Translations under genes and position numbers: made by a program
Shown here: positions 44,270 through 53,626 of the stretch, piece by piece
Layout of the letters: every line of letters starts with the position of its first letter
How positions within the stretch are numbered: the stretch's first letter is position 1
The notes under the pieces: model-generated
Databases searched by the model: none
The model's input: the letters and a program-made list of their open reading frames with translations, nothing else
What the model was told of the DNA's origin: nothing
Assembly: GCF_000720175.1 (NCBI RefSeq)
Contig: NZ_JOIX01000029.1
Span: 1 to 64,000 of the forward strand
Direction of reading: 5' to 3'
DNA from: Streptomyces sp. NRRL S-337
GTDB taxonomy: Bacteria; Actinomycetota; Actinomycetes; Streptomycetales; Streptomycetaceae
Length of the DNA: 64,000 nt

Positions 44270-45658
44270 TCAGTCGTGGGAGTGGAGGGGCTTGCCGGCC
44301 AGGGCCAGGTGGGCCTCGCCGAGCGCCTCGTTCTGCGTCGGGTGCGCGTGCACCAGCTGCGCAACCTCGGCCGGCAGGGCCTCCCAGTTGTAGACCAGCT
44401 GGGCCTCGCCGACCTGCTCGCCCATACGGTCACCGACCATGTGGACGCCGACCACGGCACCGTCCTTGACCTGGACGAGCTTGATCTCGCCCGCGGTCTT
44501 GAGGATCTTGCTCTTGCCGTTGCCCGCGAGGTTGTACTTCAGGGCGACGACCTTGTCGGAGCCGTACAGCTCCTTGGCCTTCGCCTCGGTGATGCCCACC
44601 GAAGCGACCTCGGGGTGGCAGTACGTCACCCGCGGCACGCCGTCGTAGTCGATCGGGACCACGTTCAGACCGGCCAGTCGCTCCGCCACCAGCATGCCCT
44701 CGGCGAAGCCGACGTGCGCGAGCTGGAGGGTGGGGACGAGGTCACCGACGGCCGAGATGGTCGGCACGTTGGTCTGCATGTACTCGTCGACGAGGACGTA
44801 GCCGCGGTCCGTCGCGACGCCCTGCTCCTCGTAGCCCAGGCCCGCCGAGACCGGCCCGCGGCCGATCGCGACCAGCAGCACCTCGGCCTCGAAGGTCTTG
44901 CCGTCGGCGAGGGTGACCTTGACGCCGTCGGTGGTGTACTCGGCCTTGTCGAAGAAGGTCCCGAGGTTGAACTTGATGCCCCGCTTGCGGAAGGCCCGCT
45001 CCAGCAGCTTGGAGCTGTTCTCGTCCTCGACCGGGACGAGGTGCTTGAGGCCCTCGACGATGGTGACGTCGGTGCCGAAGGACTTCCACGCCGAGGCGAA
45101 CTCGACGCCGATCACGCCGCCGCCCAGGACGATCGCGGACTTCGGCACGCGGTCCAGCTTGAGCGCGTGGTCCGAGGAGATGATGCGGTCGCCGTCGATC
45201 TCCAGGCCCGGCAGGGACTTCGGCACGGAGCCGGTCGCCAGCAGGACGTGGCGGCCCTGGACGCGCTGGCCGTTCACGTCCACGGAGGTCGGCGAGGACA
45301 GGCGGCCCTCACCCTCGATGTACGTCACCTTGCGGGAGGCGATCAGACCCTGCAGGCCCTTGTACAGGCCCGAGATGACGTCGTCCTTGTACTTGTGGAC
45401 CGCCGCCATGTCAATGCCCTCGAAAGTGGCCTTGACACCGAACTGCTCGCTCTCGCGAGCCTGGTCGGCGATCTCACCGGCGTGCAGCAGTGCCTTCGTG
45501 GGGATGCAGCCGTTGTGCAGGCAGGTACCGCCGACCTTGCCCTTCTCGATCAGGGCGACGTCCAGGCCCAGCTGCGCCCCGCGCAGGGCAGCGGCGTAAC
45601 CACCGCTACCGCCTCCGAGGATCACTAGGTCGAAAACGGTGCTGGCGTCGTTCGCCAC
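44270..45658 (-). CDS. lpd: Dihydrolipoyl dehydrogenase (E3)
   Basis: This 462-aa flavoprotein reoxidises dihydrolipoyl groups with NAD+. It has the FAD motif VILGGGSGGYAAA and the redox-active disulfide C-x4-C in GGTCLHNGCIPTKALLH. A second Rossmann motif reads VLGGGVIGVEFAS, and the C-terminal His-Glu pair appears in HAHPTQNE. GTG 45658 has GGAGG upstream. It is followed by sucB after 95 bp and serves AceE and the 2-oxoglutarate complex. Confidence 0.96.
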   Translation of the reverse strand: MANDASTVFDLVILGGGSGGYAAALRGAQLGLDVALIEKGKVGGTCLHNGCIPTKALLHAGEIADQARESEQFGVKATFEGIDMAAVHKYKDDVISGLYKGLQGLIASRKVTYIEGEGRLSSPTSVDVNGQRVQGRHVLLATGSVPKSLPGLEIDGDRIISSDHALKLDRVPKSAIVLGGGVIGVEFASAWKSFGTDVTIVEGLKHLVPVEDENSSKLLERAFRKRGIKFNLGTFFDKAEYTTDGVKVTLADGKTFEAEVLLVAIGRGPVSAGLGYEEQGVATDRGYVLVDEYMQTNVPTISAVGDLVPTLQLAHVGFAEGMLVAERLAGLNVVPIDYDGVPRVTYCHPEVASVGITEAKAKELYGSDKVVALKYNLAGNGKSKILKTAGEIKLVQVKDGAVVGVHMVGDRMGEQVGEAQLVYNWEALPAEVAQLVHAHPTQNEALGEAHLALAGKPLHSHD

Positions 45659-45968
45659 GTCACGTCCTCCATGCATGGATGCGCCGGACCGGTCTGCGAT
45701 GACCGGACCGCGGCTGTTGTTCGGCCGCTTTAATTTCGGCCCTGGGTAAGGGGGGCCCTGTCCTGCCGAGAACCCATCTTCGCACTTGTTCAACGAAGCC
45801 GGGACGGCGGGCCGGGCTCTGGACGGCTGAGTCGCCGCCTCGACGGGGTTACCGGTGCGTATGCACGTACGGATTTCGTTGAGGGCGAACACTGCCCCGT
45901 GCGCACACCGACGGCCCCGGGCTGTGAGCTCGGGGCCGTACGGACAAAGCGGATCAGACGGGCCGGCG
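45659..45968. other. Promoter region of lpd and 3' flank of pepA
   Basis: A hairpin ACGGCCCCG/CGGGGCCGT (45911-45939, 11-base loop) lies 30 bp after the pepA stop and is a probable terminator for it. The rest probably carries the lpd promoter. No gene is seen. Confidence 0.6.
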
Positions 45969-47510
45969 TCAGCCGAGGTCGCCCGCGGCGGTGCGCTCGG
46001 CCAGCCGGACCAGGGTGCGGACCGCGGAGCCGGTACCGCCCTTGGGGGTGTAGCCCCAGGGCGAGCCCTCGTGGAAGGCCGGGCCGGCGATGTCCAGGTG
46101 GGCCCACGGGATGCCCTCGCCGATGAACTCCTTCAGGAAGAGTCCGGCGACCAGACCGCCGCCCATGCGCTCACCCATGTTGGCGATGTCGGCGACCGGC
46201 GAGTCCATGCCCTTGCGGAGGTGCTCGGGCATCGGCATCGGCCAGGACTGCTCGCCGACCTCCTCCGCGATCTCGTGGATCGAGGTGCGGAAGGCCTCGT
46301 CGTTGGCCATGATCCCGAAGTGGCGGTGGCCGAGCGCCAGCACCATCGCGCCGGTCAGCGTGGCGACGTCCACGATCGCGTCCGGCTCCTCCTCCGAGGC
46401 CCGCGCCAGCGCGTCGGCCAGGACCAGCCGGCCCTCGGCGTCCGTGTTCAGCACCTCGACGGTCTTGCCGCTGTACATGGTCAGCACGTCACCCGGGCGG
46501 GTGGCGGAGCCGGACGGCATGTTCTCGGCGAGCGCCAGCCAGCCGGTGACGTTCACCTCCAGGCCGAGCCGGGCCGCGGCCACGACGGCGGCGAACACCG
46601 CGGCGGCGCCGCTCATGTCGCACTTCATGGTCTCGTTGTGGCCGGCCGGCTTGAGCGAGATGCCGCCCGAGTCGTAGGTGATGCCCTTGCCGACCAGTGC
46701 CAGGGTCTTGTTCGCCTTGGGGTGGGTGTGTGCGATCCGCACCAGCCGCGGCGGGGCCTCCGAGCCCTGGCCGACGCCCATGAGACCGCCGTAGCCGCCC
46801 TTCTTGAGCGCCTTCTCGTCCAGCACCTCGACCTTGAGGCCGAACTCCTTGGCCGCGGCCTGCGCCTCGGCCGCGAAGGACTTCGGGTTGAGGGCGTTGG
46901 AGGGGGTGTTGATCAGGTCGCGGGCGCGGTTGATCTCCGCGGCCAGCGCCTGCGCGCGCTCGGTGGCGGCCTTGAACTCCTTGTCGCGCGGCTTGCCGCC
47001 GAGGATCGCGACCTCGGCCAGCGGCGCCGACTTGCCGTCGTTCTTCTTGCCGTTCTTGCCGTTGCCGGCGCCGTTGCTGCGGAACGCGGTGAAGGTGTAC
47101 GCGCCGAGCAGCGCGCCCTCGCTCACCGCCGCGGCCGCCTCGGCGTCCTCGACCGGCAGTGCGAAGCCGGCCTTCTTGCTGCCGGCCAGCGCCCGGGCGG
47201 CACTGCCCGCGGCGCGCCGCAGCGCCTCGTGGGCGTAGCCGTCGCCCTTGGCCGGTGCGTCGCCCAGGCCGACCGCCAGCACGACCGGCGTCTTGAGACC
47301 GTCCGCCGCGGGCAGCTTGGTCACCTCGCCCTCGGCACCACTTGCGCCGAGGGTCTCCAGCACACCGGCGAGCTTGCCGCCGAACGCCTTGTCCACGGCC
47401 TCGGCACCGGGGGCCACGACGACGCCCTTGGCGCCCTTGGCCACGCCGACGACGACGGCATCCGCACGCACCGTTGCGGCGGAAGAAGTACTGAGGGTCA
47501 GTGCAGTCAC
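45969..47510 (-). CDS. pepA: Leucyl aminopeptidase (M17)
   Basis: This 513-aa cytosolic dinuclear-metal aminopeptidase removes N-terminal residues from peptides. The catalytic core shows LVGKGITYDSGGISLKPAG, the NTDAEGRLVLADAL signature and VATLTGAMVLALG. The N-terminal macro-like domain carries an unusual Lys/Asn-rich insert GNGKNGKKNDGKS near residues 148-160. Some M17 family members also bind DNA. The gene starts with GTG; the ribosome-binding site is weak. Confidence 0.95.
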   Translation of the reverse strand: MTALTLSTSSAATVRADAVVVGVAKGAKGVVVAPGAEAVDKAFGGKLAGVLETLGASGAEGEVTKLPAADGLKTPVVLAVGLGDAPAKGDGYAHEALRRAAGSAARALAGSKKAGFALPVEDAEAAAAVSEGALLGAYTFTAFRSNGAGNGKNGKKNDGKSAPLAEVAILGGKPRDKEFKAATERAQALAAEINRARDLINTPSNALNPKSFAAEAQAAAKEFGLKVEVLDEKALKKGGYGGLMGVGQGSEAPPRLVRIAHTHPKANKTLALVGKGITYDSGGISLKPAGHNETMKCDMSGAAAVFAAVVAAARLGLEVNVTGWLALAENMPSGSATRPGDVLTMYSGKTVEVLNTDAEGRLVLADALARASEEEPDAIVDVATLTGAMVLALGHRHFGIMANDEAFRTSIHEIAEEVGEQSWPMPMPEHLRKGMDSPVADIANMGERMGGGLVAGLFLKEFIGEGIPWAHLDIAGPAFHEGSPWGYTPKGGTGSAVRTLVRLAERTAAGDLG

Positions 47511-47707
47511 GGTGATGAGAGTCCTGTTCCGTCCGGGAATCCGTTGTCGCGCCTTGGCGCGCTGCTGCGGCCGAGCCTACGCTCGGCGGCGCCGCGAGGC
47601 CCGGCCCGCTGCCGTTCCGGTGCGGACCGTTGCGCGGCGGGCCGTACCGAGCCCGGCCAACTCATGGACGATACAAGGGAATTGGCGGAATTGGCGGAAT
47701 CGCCGGA

Positions 47708-48502
47708 TCAGCCGAGGGTCAGCGCCAGCAGCGCGGTCAGCCCGGCGCCCTCCGCGAGCGCGCCGAACACGTCCCCGGTCACCCCGCCGAACCGCCGCCG
47801 GCAGCGCCCCAGCAGCAGTTCGCCGGCCGCCAGCCCGAGCACCGCCGCCAGCCCCGCGTGCACCGCGCCGTACGGGCCCCACACCGCGCCCGCCGCCGCA
47901 CAGCCCGCGACGACCAGGGCGGCGCACAGCACCGCCGCACGCACCGGCACCGTCCCCGCGACCGCCGCGCCCAGCCCGTCCGGACGGGCTGCCGGCACCC
48001 CCGTACGGGAGGCCAGGGTCAGCGCGCACCGGCCGGTGACCGCGGCCACCCCCGCTCCCAGCGCGCCGTACGCCCAGCCCGCCGCGTACAGCCCGGCCAG
48101 CGCCGCCACCTGGGCCAGCAGGGTGAACAGCAGCGTGAGGACGCCGAACGGGCCGATGTCGGACTGCTTCATGATGCGCAGCGCGTCCTCGGCGGGCTTG
48201 CCGCTGCCCAGTCCGTCGGCGGTGTCGGCGAGCCCGTCCAGATGCAGTCCGCGGGTGAGGACGGCGGGCACCGCCGCGGTGCCGACCGCGGCCAGCAGCG
48301 GACCGCCGCCGAGCAGCAGCAGCGCCCCGCCGAGCGCGGCCGCGAAGCCGCCGACGACCAGACCGGCCAGGGGCGCGCAGAGCATCCCGCCGCGGGCCGC
48401 CGCCCGGTCCCAGCGGTGCACCCGCACCGGCAGCACGGTCAGCGTGCCGAACGCGAAGCGCAGGGCGTCCGCGCGGGCCGGGGGAGCGGGGGTCTCGGTC
48501 AT
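47708..48502 (-). CDS. cobS: Adenosylcobinamide-GDP ribazoletransferase
   Basis: This 264-aa polytopic membrane enzyme joins adenosylcobinamide-GDP and alpha-ribazole to finish the cobalamin nucleotide loop. It has the signature GLHLDGLADTADGLGSG with its Asp residues and several Ala/Gly-rich helices. The start ATG 48502 is 65 bp from the divergent membrane-protein gene. CobT and CobU partners are encoded 3-6 kb upstream on the same strand. Three 9-bp GGAATTGGC-like repeats (about 47678-47703) lie just after its stop. Confidence 0.93.
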   Translation of the reverse strand: MTETPAPPARADALRFAFGTLTVLPVRVHRWDRAAARGGMLCAPLAGLVVGGFAAALGGALLLLGGGPLLAAVGTAAVPAVLTRGLHLDGLADTADGLGSGKPAEDALRIMKQSDIGPFGVLTLLFTLLAQVAALAGLYAAGWAYGALGAGVAAVTGRCALTLASRTGVPAARPDGLGAAVAGTVPVRAAVLCAALVVAGCAAAGAVWGPYGAVHAGLAAVLGLAAGELLLGRCRRRFGGVTGDVFGALAEGAGLTALLALTLG

Positions 48503-48567
48503 CGCGGCAGGCTATCCGGGCGTCCGCCGCGCCCGCCTGCCACCCCCGGCCGTCACGAGAGGGCCTA

Positions 48568-49314
48568 ATGGTGCCCATGGGTCACTGGTGGTACCGCAAC
48601 ATCGTCGAGCCGGGGAAGCTGCCGCTGCTGCTCGCCCTGGCCTCCTTCGTGCTGACCTTCCTCGTCACCCGGGCCGTCACCCGGCTGATCCGGGCCGGGA
48701 AGGGACCGTTCCACGACATCTCGCCGGGCGGGCTGCACGTCCACCACGTGGTGCCCGGCGTGGTGCTGATGGTCGCCGGCGGATTCATCGCGATCGCCGG
48801 CGGCCGGCGCGGCTTCGGCGCCGGCGTCGCCGCGGTGCTCTTCGGGATCGGCGTGGGCCTCGTCCTGGACGAGTTCGCGCTGATCCTGCACCTGGACGAC
48901 GTGTACTGGACGGAGGAGGGCACCAAGAGCGTCGAGGCCGTCATCCTCACCGTCGCCCTGGTCGCGCTGGTCCTCGGCGGTTTCCTGCCGTTCGGCGTCA
49001 ACGAACTCACCCCGGACGAGACCACCGACCGCCTCACCGTCGTCCAAACCGTCGCGGTGAACTTCCTCTTCGCGCTGCTCGCACTGGTGAAGGGGAAGGC
49101 GCGGATGGCGGTCATCGGGGTGTTCGTGCCGTTCGTCGCGCTGTTCGGCGCGATCCGGCTGGCCCGGCCCAACTCACCGTGGGCCAGGCGCCTCTACCGC
49201 AACCGGCCCCGGGCGCGGGCCCGGGCGAGGGTCCGCGCCTACCGCCACGACCGCCGCTGGTCGGGCCTGCGCCGCAAGGTGGAGCACCTCATCGGCGGCG
49301 CCCCCAGCCGCTGA
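48568..49314 (+). CDS. Polytopic membrane protein, function unknown
   Basis: This 248-aa protein has about five membrane helices and a very basic C-terminal tail (RNRPRARARARVRAYRHDRR). Conserved-looking polar residues include GGLHVHHVVPG and LDEFALILHLDDVYW, where His and Asp could bind a metal or lipid headgroup. GAGAGGG lies four bases before ATG 48568; ATG 48577 is an alternative. Its 3' end overlaps the convergent rhomboid-like gene by 26 bp. Confidence 0.75.
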   Translation: MVPMGHWWYRNIVEPGKLPLLLALASFVLTFLVTRAVTRLIRAGKGPFHDISPGGLHVHHVVPGVVLMVAGGFIAIAGGRRGFGAGVAAVLFGIGVGLVLDEFALILHLDDVYWTEEGTKSVEAVILTVALVALVLGGFLPFGVNELTPDETTDRLTVVQTVAVNFLFALLALVKGKARMAVIGVFVPFVALFGAIRLARPNSPWARRLYRNRPRARARARVRAYRHDRRWSGLRRKVEHLIGGAPSR

Positions 49315-50017
49315 CGCGTTGCGCGTCGCGCGGTTTGACCGGCCGCCAGGCCTCCCACAGCCCGCACACCACCAGCACCCCGAGGATCGCCGCGAGGTGC
49401 TCCTTGCCGGCCAGGTTGTTCTTGATGAACAGCACCTCGAAGACCATCGAGAGCACCACCAGCGAACCGGTGAACCACGCCCGGTAGCGCCAGCACACGA
49501 ACACCGCCAGGCCCACCACGGCCGCCGACGGGCCGGTGTCGATGACGTACTTGTCCGAGTCGGGCAGGCCCAGCGGGCTCTGCGGGCCGATCCAGATCCC
49601 GATCCGGGCGTACATCGTCCCGGCGAGCGTGGCCACGTAGGCGACCAGCAGCGTCTTCCGCCAGCCCAGGCAGGTCTCCGCGATGCCGAAGACCACCAGG
49701 ATCTGCGCCAGCGCGCCCCACACCGGGAGGTCCAGCGCGGGCACGAACAGCGACAGCGGGGTGCGCAGCAGCGCGATCCACAGGTGCTCGTACGCCTGGA
49801 CCGAGCCGATGTCCTGGATGGCGTGGTAGCCCCACGCCTGGTTCTGCACGAACTGGAAGACCAGCGTCAGGCAGACCGCGGCGAGCGTCACCGGGATCGC
49901 CCGCAGCCTCGCGGAGACCAGCTCCGACCGCACCGTCCGCAGCAGCGCCCCCCACTCGGCCCGCGCCGCCCGGCGCAGAACGGCTATGTCCCGCCGCCCC
50001 GCACGGGCCACACTCAT
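49289..50017 (-). CDS. Rhomboid-like membrane protein coupled to lysyl-PG synthase
   Basis: This 242-aa protein has about six helices. VIDTGPSAAVVGLAVF carries a Ser in a GPSA context, and a late GKEHLAAILGVLVV helix carries a His, the arrangement of the rhomboid Ser/His dyad. It resembles the other rhomboid-like protein in this window (3680-4345). The start overlaps the stop of the upstream lysyltransferase gene by 4 bp, so the two are translationally coupled. Protease activity is an inference. Confidence 0.6.
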   Translation of the reverse strand: MSVARAGRRDIAVLRRAARAEWGALLRTVRSELVSARLRAIPVTLAAVCLTLVFQFVQNQAWGYHAIQDIGSVQAYEHLWIALLRTPLSLFVPALDLPVWGALAQILVVFGIAETCLGWRKTLLVAYVATLAGTMYARIGIWIGPQSPLGLPDSDKYVIDTGPSAAVVGLAVFVCWRYRAWFTGSLVVLSMVFEVLFIKNNLAGKEHLAAILGVLVVCGLWEAWRPVKPRDAQRVSGWGRRR

Positions 50018-51774
50018 CTCGCGTTCTCCAGGTGCTTGCGGTTCAGCCACTTCGGCAGACCAGGTGCTTCCAGGAAGCCTTCCGCCCGGGCAGCGGCCAG
50101 GCCGATCCGCAGCAGATCGGTGCTCTTCTCGAAGAGCATGAACCGCGGCTCCCAGATGGGCCGGTATTTCGCGTTGGCGCGATAGAGCGATTCGATCTGC
50201 CACCACCTGGAGAAGAAGCTCAGCAGCGAGCGCCACAGGCGCAGCACCGGGCCCGCGCCGAGCCGCGAACCGCGTTCGAAGACGGAACGGAACATCGCGA
50301 AGTTCAGTGAGAGCTGAGTGATCTCCACCTCTTTCGCGCGCTGGATCAGCTCCAGGACCATGAACTCCATCAGCCCGTTCTCCGACGCGCGGTCCCGCCG
50401 CATCAGGTCCAGCGACAGGCCCTTCGCGCCCCACGGCACGAAGCTCAGCAGCGCCCGCAGCTCACCCTGCTCGTCGGAGCACTCCAGCATCACGCAGCGG
50501 CCGTCCGCCGGATCGCCGAGCCGGCCCAGCGCCATCGAGAAGCCCCGCTCGGTCTCCCCGTCCCGCCAGTCGTCGGCCAGCTCCAGCAGCCGCGCCATCT
50601 CCTCGGCGGGAATGTCCTCGTGCCGCCGGATGCGGACGGTGTAGCCGGCCCGCTCGATGCGGTTGTACGCCTGCCGCACGGTGCGCATCGCGCGGCCGCC
50701 GAGGGTGAACTCCGCGGTCTCCACGATCGCCTCGTCGCCCAGCTCCAGCGCGTCCAGGCCGTGCCGGGCGTAGATCGTGCCGCCCTCCTCGCTCGCGCCC
50801 ATGACGGCCGGCGCCCAGCCGTGCGCCCGGGCCTCGGCCAGCCACACCTCGATCGCCCCGGGCCACGCCTCGGGGTCGCCCAGCGGATCGCCGGAGGCCA
50901 GCGACACCCCGCCCACCACGCGATAGGTGATCGCCGCCTTGCCGCTGGGCGAGAACAGCACGCTCTTGTCCCGGCGCAGCGCGAAGTAGCCCAGCGAGTC
51001 CCGGTCACCGTGCCGGTCCAGCAGGGCGCGCAGCCGCTCCTCGTCGTCCTCGGTGAGCCGCTCGGTGCTGCGGACCGACCGGAACGCCGCCCACAGCACG
51101 GCCACCAGCAGCAGCGTGCTCAGCACGTTGATGGTGACGTTGACCCAGTTCGGGGTGTCGATCGCGGGGAAGCGGTGGTCGTCGGCGGCCAGCGACACCA
51201 GGCGCATCAGGCCGTAGCGCCAGCGCATGACGAACGTCGAGGACGTGTCCTGGGCGGTGTTGGTGACGGTCACCAGCAGCGCCGCCAGCAGCGAGGTGAC
51301 CAGCAGCCCGCCGACCGCGACCGCCGCCGCCAGCTTCGGGTTCGACCGGTCGCCCTTGGCGTAGAACTCCCGCCGGCCGACCACCAGCGCGACCGCGAAC
51401 ACCGCCGTCACCACCAGCGACACCCAGTTCTGCGGATGCCCGCGGAACTCCGGCGCCGCCGCCAGCGCGAAGCCGAACAGCCCCACCAGCAGCCCGGAGA
51501 GGACCAGGTTCAGGATCCAGGCGGCCCGCTTGCGGCGCCGCAGCGTCACCGACAAAAACAGCGAGAAGGCCCCCGAGGCGAACCCCGCGGTCAGCAGGTA
51601 CGGGGTGAAGTACTCCTCGACGTTGTGCCGGCGGATGTCGGTGCCGAACGACACCCACACCGCGCTCAGCAGATTGAGGAACGTGACCGTGCGCAGATAC
51701 CAGATGCCGAACGCGGCACCGCGCTGCGACCAGGTGCCGCCGCGCTGCTCGCGGCGGTCTTCGTCCGGACTCAA
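50014..51774 (-). CDS. Phosphatidylglycerol lysyltransferase-type protein (MprF C-terminal family)
   Basis: This 586-aa protein has five to six N-terminal helices (about 25-225) and a C-terminal DUF2156/GNAT-like domain (about 265-570). This domain transfers an aminoacyl group from tRNA to phosphatidylglycerol, lowering surface charge and giving resistance to cationic peptides. Seen blocks include LGYFALRRDKSVLFSPSGKA and GLMEFMVLELI. The start is most likely TTG 51774: GGGAG lies seven bases upstream and no ATG or GTG gives a natural N-terminus. The rhomboid-like gene follows with a 4-bp overlap. Confidence 0.85.
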   Translation of the reverse strand: MSPDEDRREQRGGTWSQRGAAFGIWYLRTVTFLNLLSAVWVSFGTDIRRHNVEEYFTPYLLTAGFASGAFSLFLSVTLRRRKRAAWILNLVLSGLLVGLFGFALAAAPEFRGHPQNWVSLVVTAVFAVALVVGRREFYAKGDRSNPKLAAAVAVGGLLVTSLLAALLVTVTNTAQDTSSTFVMRWRYGLMRLVSLAADDHRFPAIDTPNWVNVTINVLSTLLLVAVLWAAFRSVRSTERLTEDDEERLRALLDRHGDRDSLGYFALRRDKSVLFSPSGKAAITYRVVGGVSLASGDPLGDPEAWPGAIEVWLAEARAHGWAPAVMGASEEGGTIYARHGLDALELGDEAIVETAEFTLGGRAMRTVRQAYNRIERAGYTVRIRRHEDIPAEEMARLLELADDWRDGETERGFSMALGRLGDPADGRCVMLECSDEQGELRALLSFVPWGAKGLSLDLMRRDRASENGLMEFMVLELIQRAKEVEITQLSLNFAMFRSVFERGSRLGAGPVLRLWRSLLSFFSRWWQIESLYRANAKYRPIWEPRFMLFEKSTDLLRIGLAAARAEGFLEAPGLPKWLNRKHLENAR

Positions 51775-51880
51775 GCGATGTCTCCCATAAAAAACGTGTA
51801 AAGCCGAGATCTTATGGGGCGCCGCCGGTGGTCCGGTACGGGCGGGAAGGAGCGCCGCCCCGGCCGGGGCGGCGTGCACC

Positions 51881-52927
51881 TCAGTCGTGTACGGGAAGTT
51901 CTGCCGCCAGGGCCGCGGCCGCCTGCACCAGTGGCAGGGCCAGCAGCGCCCCCGTCCCCTCGCCAGCAGTGACGCCGTGGTCGAGCAGAGGGTTGAGTGC
52001 GATCCGGTCCAGCGCCTTGGCCTGCGCCGGCTCGCCGCTGGCCTGACCCGCCAGCCACCAGTCCGGCGCCCGGAACGCCACCCGCTGGGCCACCAGCGCA
52101 CAGGCCGCCGAGACCACCCCGTCCAGGATCACCGGCGTCCGGCGCACCGCGCTCTGCAGCAGGAACCCGGTGATCGCGGTCAGGTCCGCGCCGCCGACCG
52201 TGGCCAGCAGCTCCAGCTGGTCGCCGAGCACCGGCCGGGCCCGCCGCAGCGCGTCCCGGATCGCCGCGCACTTGCGCATCCACGCCAGGTCGTCGATCCG
52301 CGCCCCGCCGCGCCCGGTGACCACCGAGGCGTCTGTGCCGCACAGCGCGGCGACCAAGGTGCTCGCCGCGGTCGTGCCGCCGACACTCAGATCGCCCAGC
52401 ACCACCAGGTCCGTACCGGCGTCCGCCTCCTCGTCCGCGACCGCCATCCCGGCCCGGAACGCCGCCTCGGCCTCCTCGGCGGTCAGCGCGTCCTCGACGT
52501 CGATCCGGCCGCTGCCCCGCCGCACCCGGTGCCGGGTGACCTCCTCGGGCAGCTCCCCGGGGTCGCAGTCCACCGCCATGTCCACCACGCGCAGCTGCGC
52601 CCCCGCGCCCCGGGCCAGCACCGCGGCCGGGCTCGCGCCGTCCAGCACCGCCCGGACCAGGTCCTTCGTCCCGCCGGCCGGCCGGGCCGAGACGCCCAGC
52701 TCCGCCACCCCGTGATCGCCGGCGAACAGCACCAGCCGGGCCTGCCGGATCGGCCGCACCGGCACCTGCGCCTGCGCACCGGCCAGCCACTCGCCGAGCT
52801 CGTCGAGGCGGCCGAGCGCGCCCGGCGGTACGGCCAGCCGCGCCCGCCGCTCCTCGGCGTCACGGCGCACCCCGCCATCGGGGCGCTCGATCAGATGGGC
52901 GAAGTCATCGAGGTTCAGGGCGCTCAT
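51881..52927 (-). CDS. cobT: Nicotinate-nucleotide-dimethylbenzimidazole phosphoribosyltransferase
   Basis: This 348-aa enzyme makes alpha-ribazole phosphate from nicotinate mononucleotide and dimethylbenzimidazole. It shows FAGDHGVAELGVSA, LGDLSVGGTTAASTL and the catalytic Glu in GEGTGALLALPL. Length and motif order are those of CobT. ATG 52927 is preferred; the frame continues upstream but overlaps the methyltransferase-like gene. Confidence 0.94.
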   Translation of the reverse strand: MSALNLDDFAHLIERPDGGVRRDAEERRARLAVPPGALGRLDELGEWLAGAQAQVPVRPIRQARLVLFAGDHGVAELGVSARPAGGTKDLVRAVLDGASPAAVLARGAGAQLRVVDMAVDCDPGELPEEVTRHRVRRGSGRIDVEDALTAEEAEAAFRAGMAVADEEADAGTDLVVLGDLSVGGTTAASTLVAALCGTDASVVTGRGGARIDDLAWMRKCAAIRDALRRARPVLGDQLELLATVGGADLTAITGFLLQSAVRRTPVILDGVVSAACALVAQRVAFRAPDWWLAGQASGEPAQAKALDRIALNPLLDHGVTAGEGTGALLALPLVQAAAALAAELPVHD

Positions 52928-52937
52928 TGGCCGCAGA

Positions 52938-53564
52938 TTACCGGCAATGCGTTCGGCGTGCGGCGGGGTTGCGGCCGCCGTCACCGGCCCCGCTCCCGCC
53001 CCGCCGCGGCCGCTCGCCCTCCGGTACGGGAGCGGGCCCGGCGGCGAAGCGGACCTCGTACACCCGCGGCCGCAACGCCCGCGGGACCGGGGGCCGGTAC
53101 CGCCCCGGCGTGGGCCGGCGGACGTCCCCCGGTACCAGGCCCGGACGGCCCGCGACCAGGGCGGCCGCGCGCCGCGGCAGCGCGTCGAAGACCAGCGCAC
53201 CGCCGGGGAACCGCGCCGCGCACACCGTCAGCAGCGCCCGCCCGGCCGGCAGCGGCAGCCGCCGCAGCACCCCGGCCGCGATCACCACCACCCCACGGGA
53301 CGTCCCGGGCACCGCGGCCGGCCACTCCCGGCCGGCCGGCTCCCGGGCGAGGGTGTGCCGCCGGGCGGTGTCCGGCAGCAGCATCCGGCGCACCGCGGCG
53401 GCCTCCTCCGGCAGCACCGACAGCCAGTGCAGCAGCCCGTTGTCCAGCCGCCAGAAGCCGGTGCCGAGGCCCTCGTCCAGCGCGACCACGGTCGCCTCCG
53501 GGTGCTCCGCCAGATAGGCACGCACGGCCGCGTCGACACACTCGGTCAGCCCGTATCCGGTCAC
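52938..53564 (-). CDS. Short class I SAM methyltransferase-like protein (LCM/TcmP type)
   Basis: This 208-aa protein resembles the leucine carboxyl methyltransferase/TcmP group: VVALDEGLGTGFWRL corresponds to the SAM-binding VV-LG-GLDTR-RL block, and LLHWLSVLPEEAAAVRRMLL follows. The N-terminal 60-80 residues usual in that family are missing, and there is no room for them before the CobU fusion gene. The C-terminus is Arg/Gly-rich. The motif loop reads DEGLG instead of LGAGLD, so SAM binding may be altered. It may be a degenerate or repurposed protein. Confidence 0.55.
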   Translation of the reverse strand: MTGYGLTECVDAAVRAYLAEHPEATVVALDEGLGTGFWRLDNGLLHWLSVLPEEAAAVRRMLLPDTARRHTLAREPAGREWPAAVPGTSRGVVVIAAGVLRRLPLPAGRALLTVCAARFPGGALVFDALPRRAAALVAGRPGLVPGDVRRPTPGRYRPPVPRALRPRVYEVRFAAGPAPVPEGERPRRGGSGAGDGGRNPAARRTHCR

Positions 53565-53626
53565 GCTTCAAGAGCACCCGGCGGCGCGCCCCCGGGCAAG
53601 CGGACACGGGCGCGGCCGGGCCCGCG

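Noticed and set aside
45855..49487. Very long forward open frame (about 1200 codons)
   Set aside because: It runs antisense to pepA and cobS. The product is Arg/Ala/Gly-rich with no domain. Long shadow frames are expected at this GC3.
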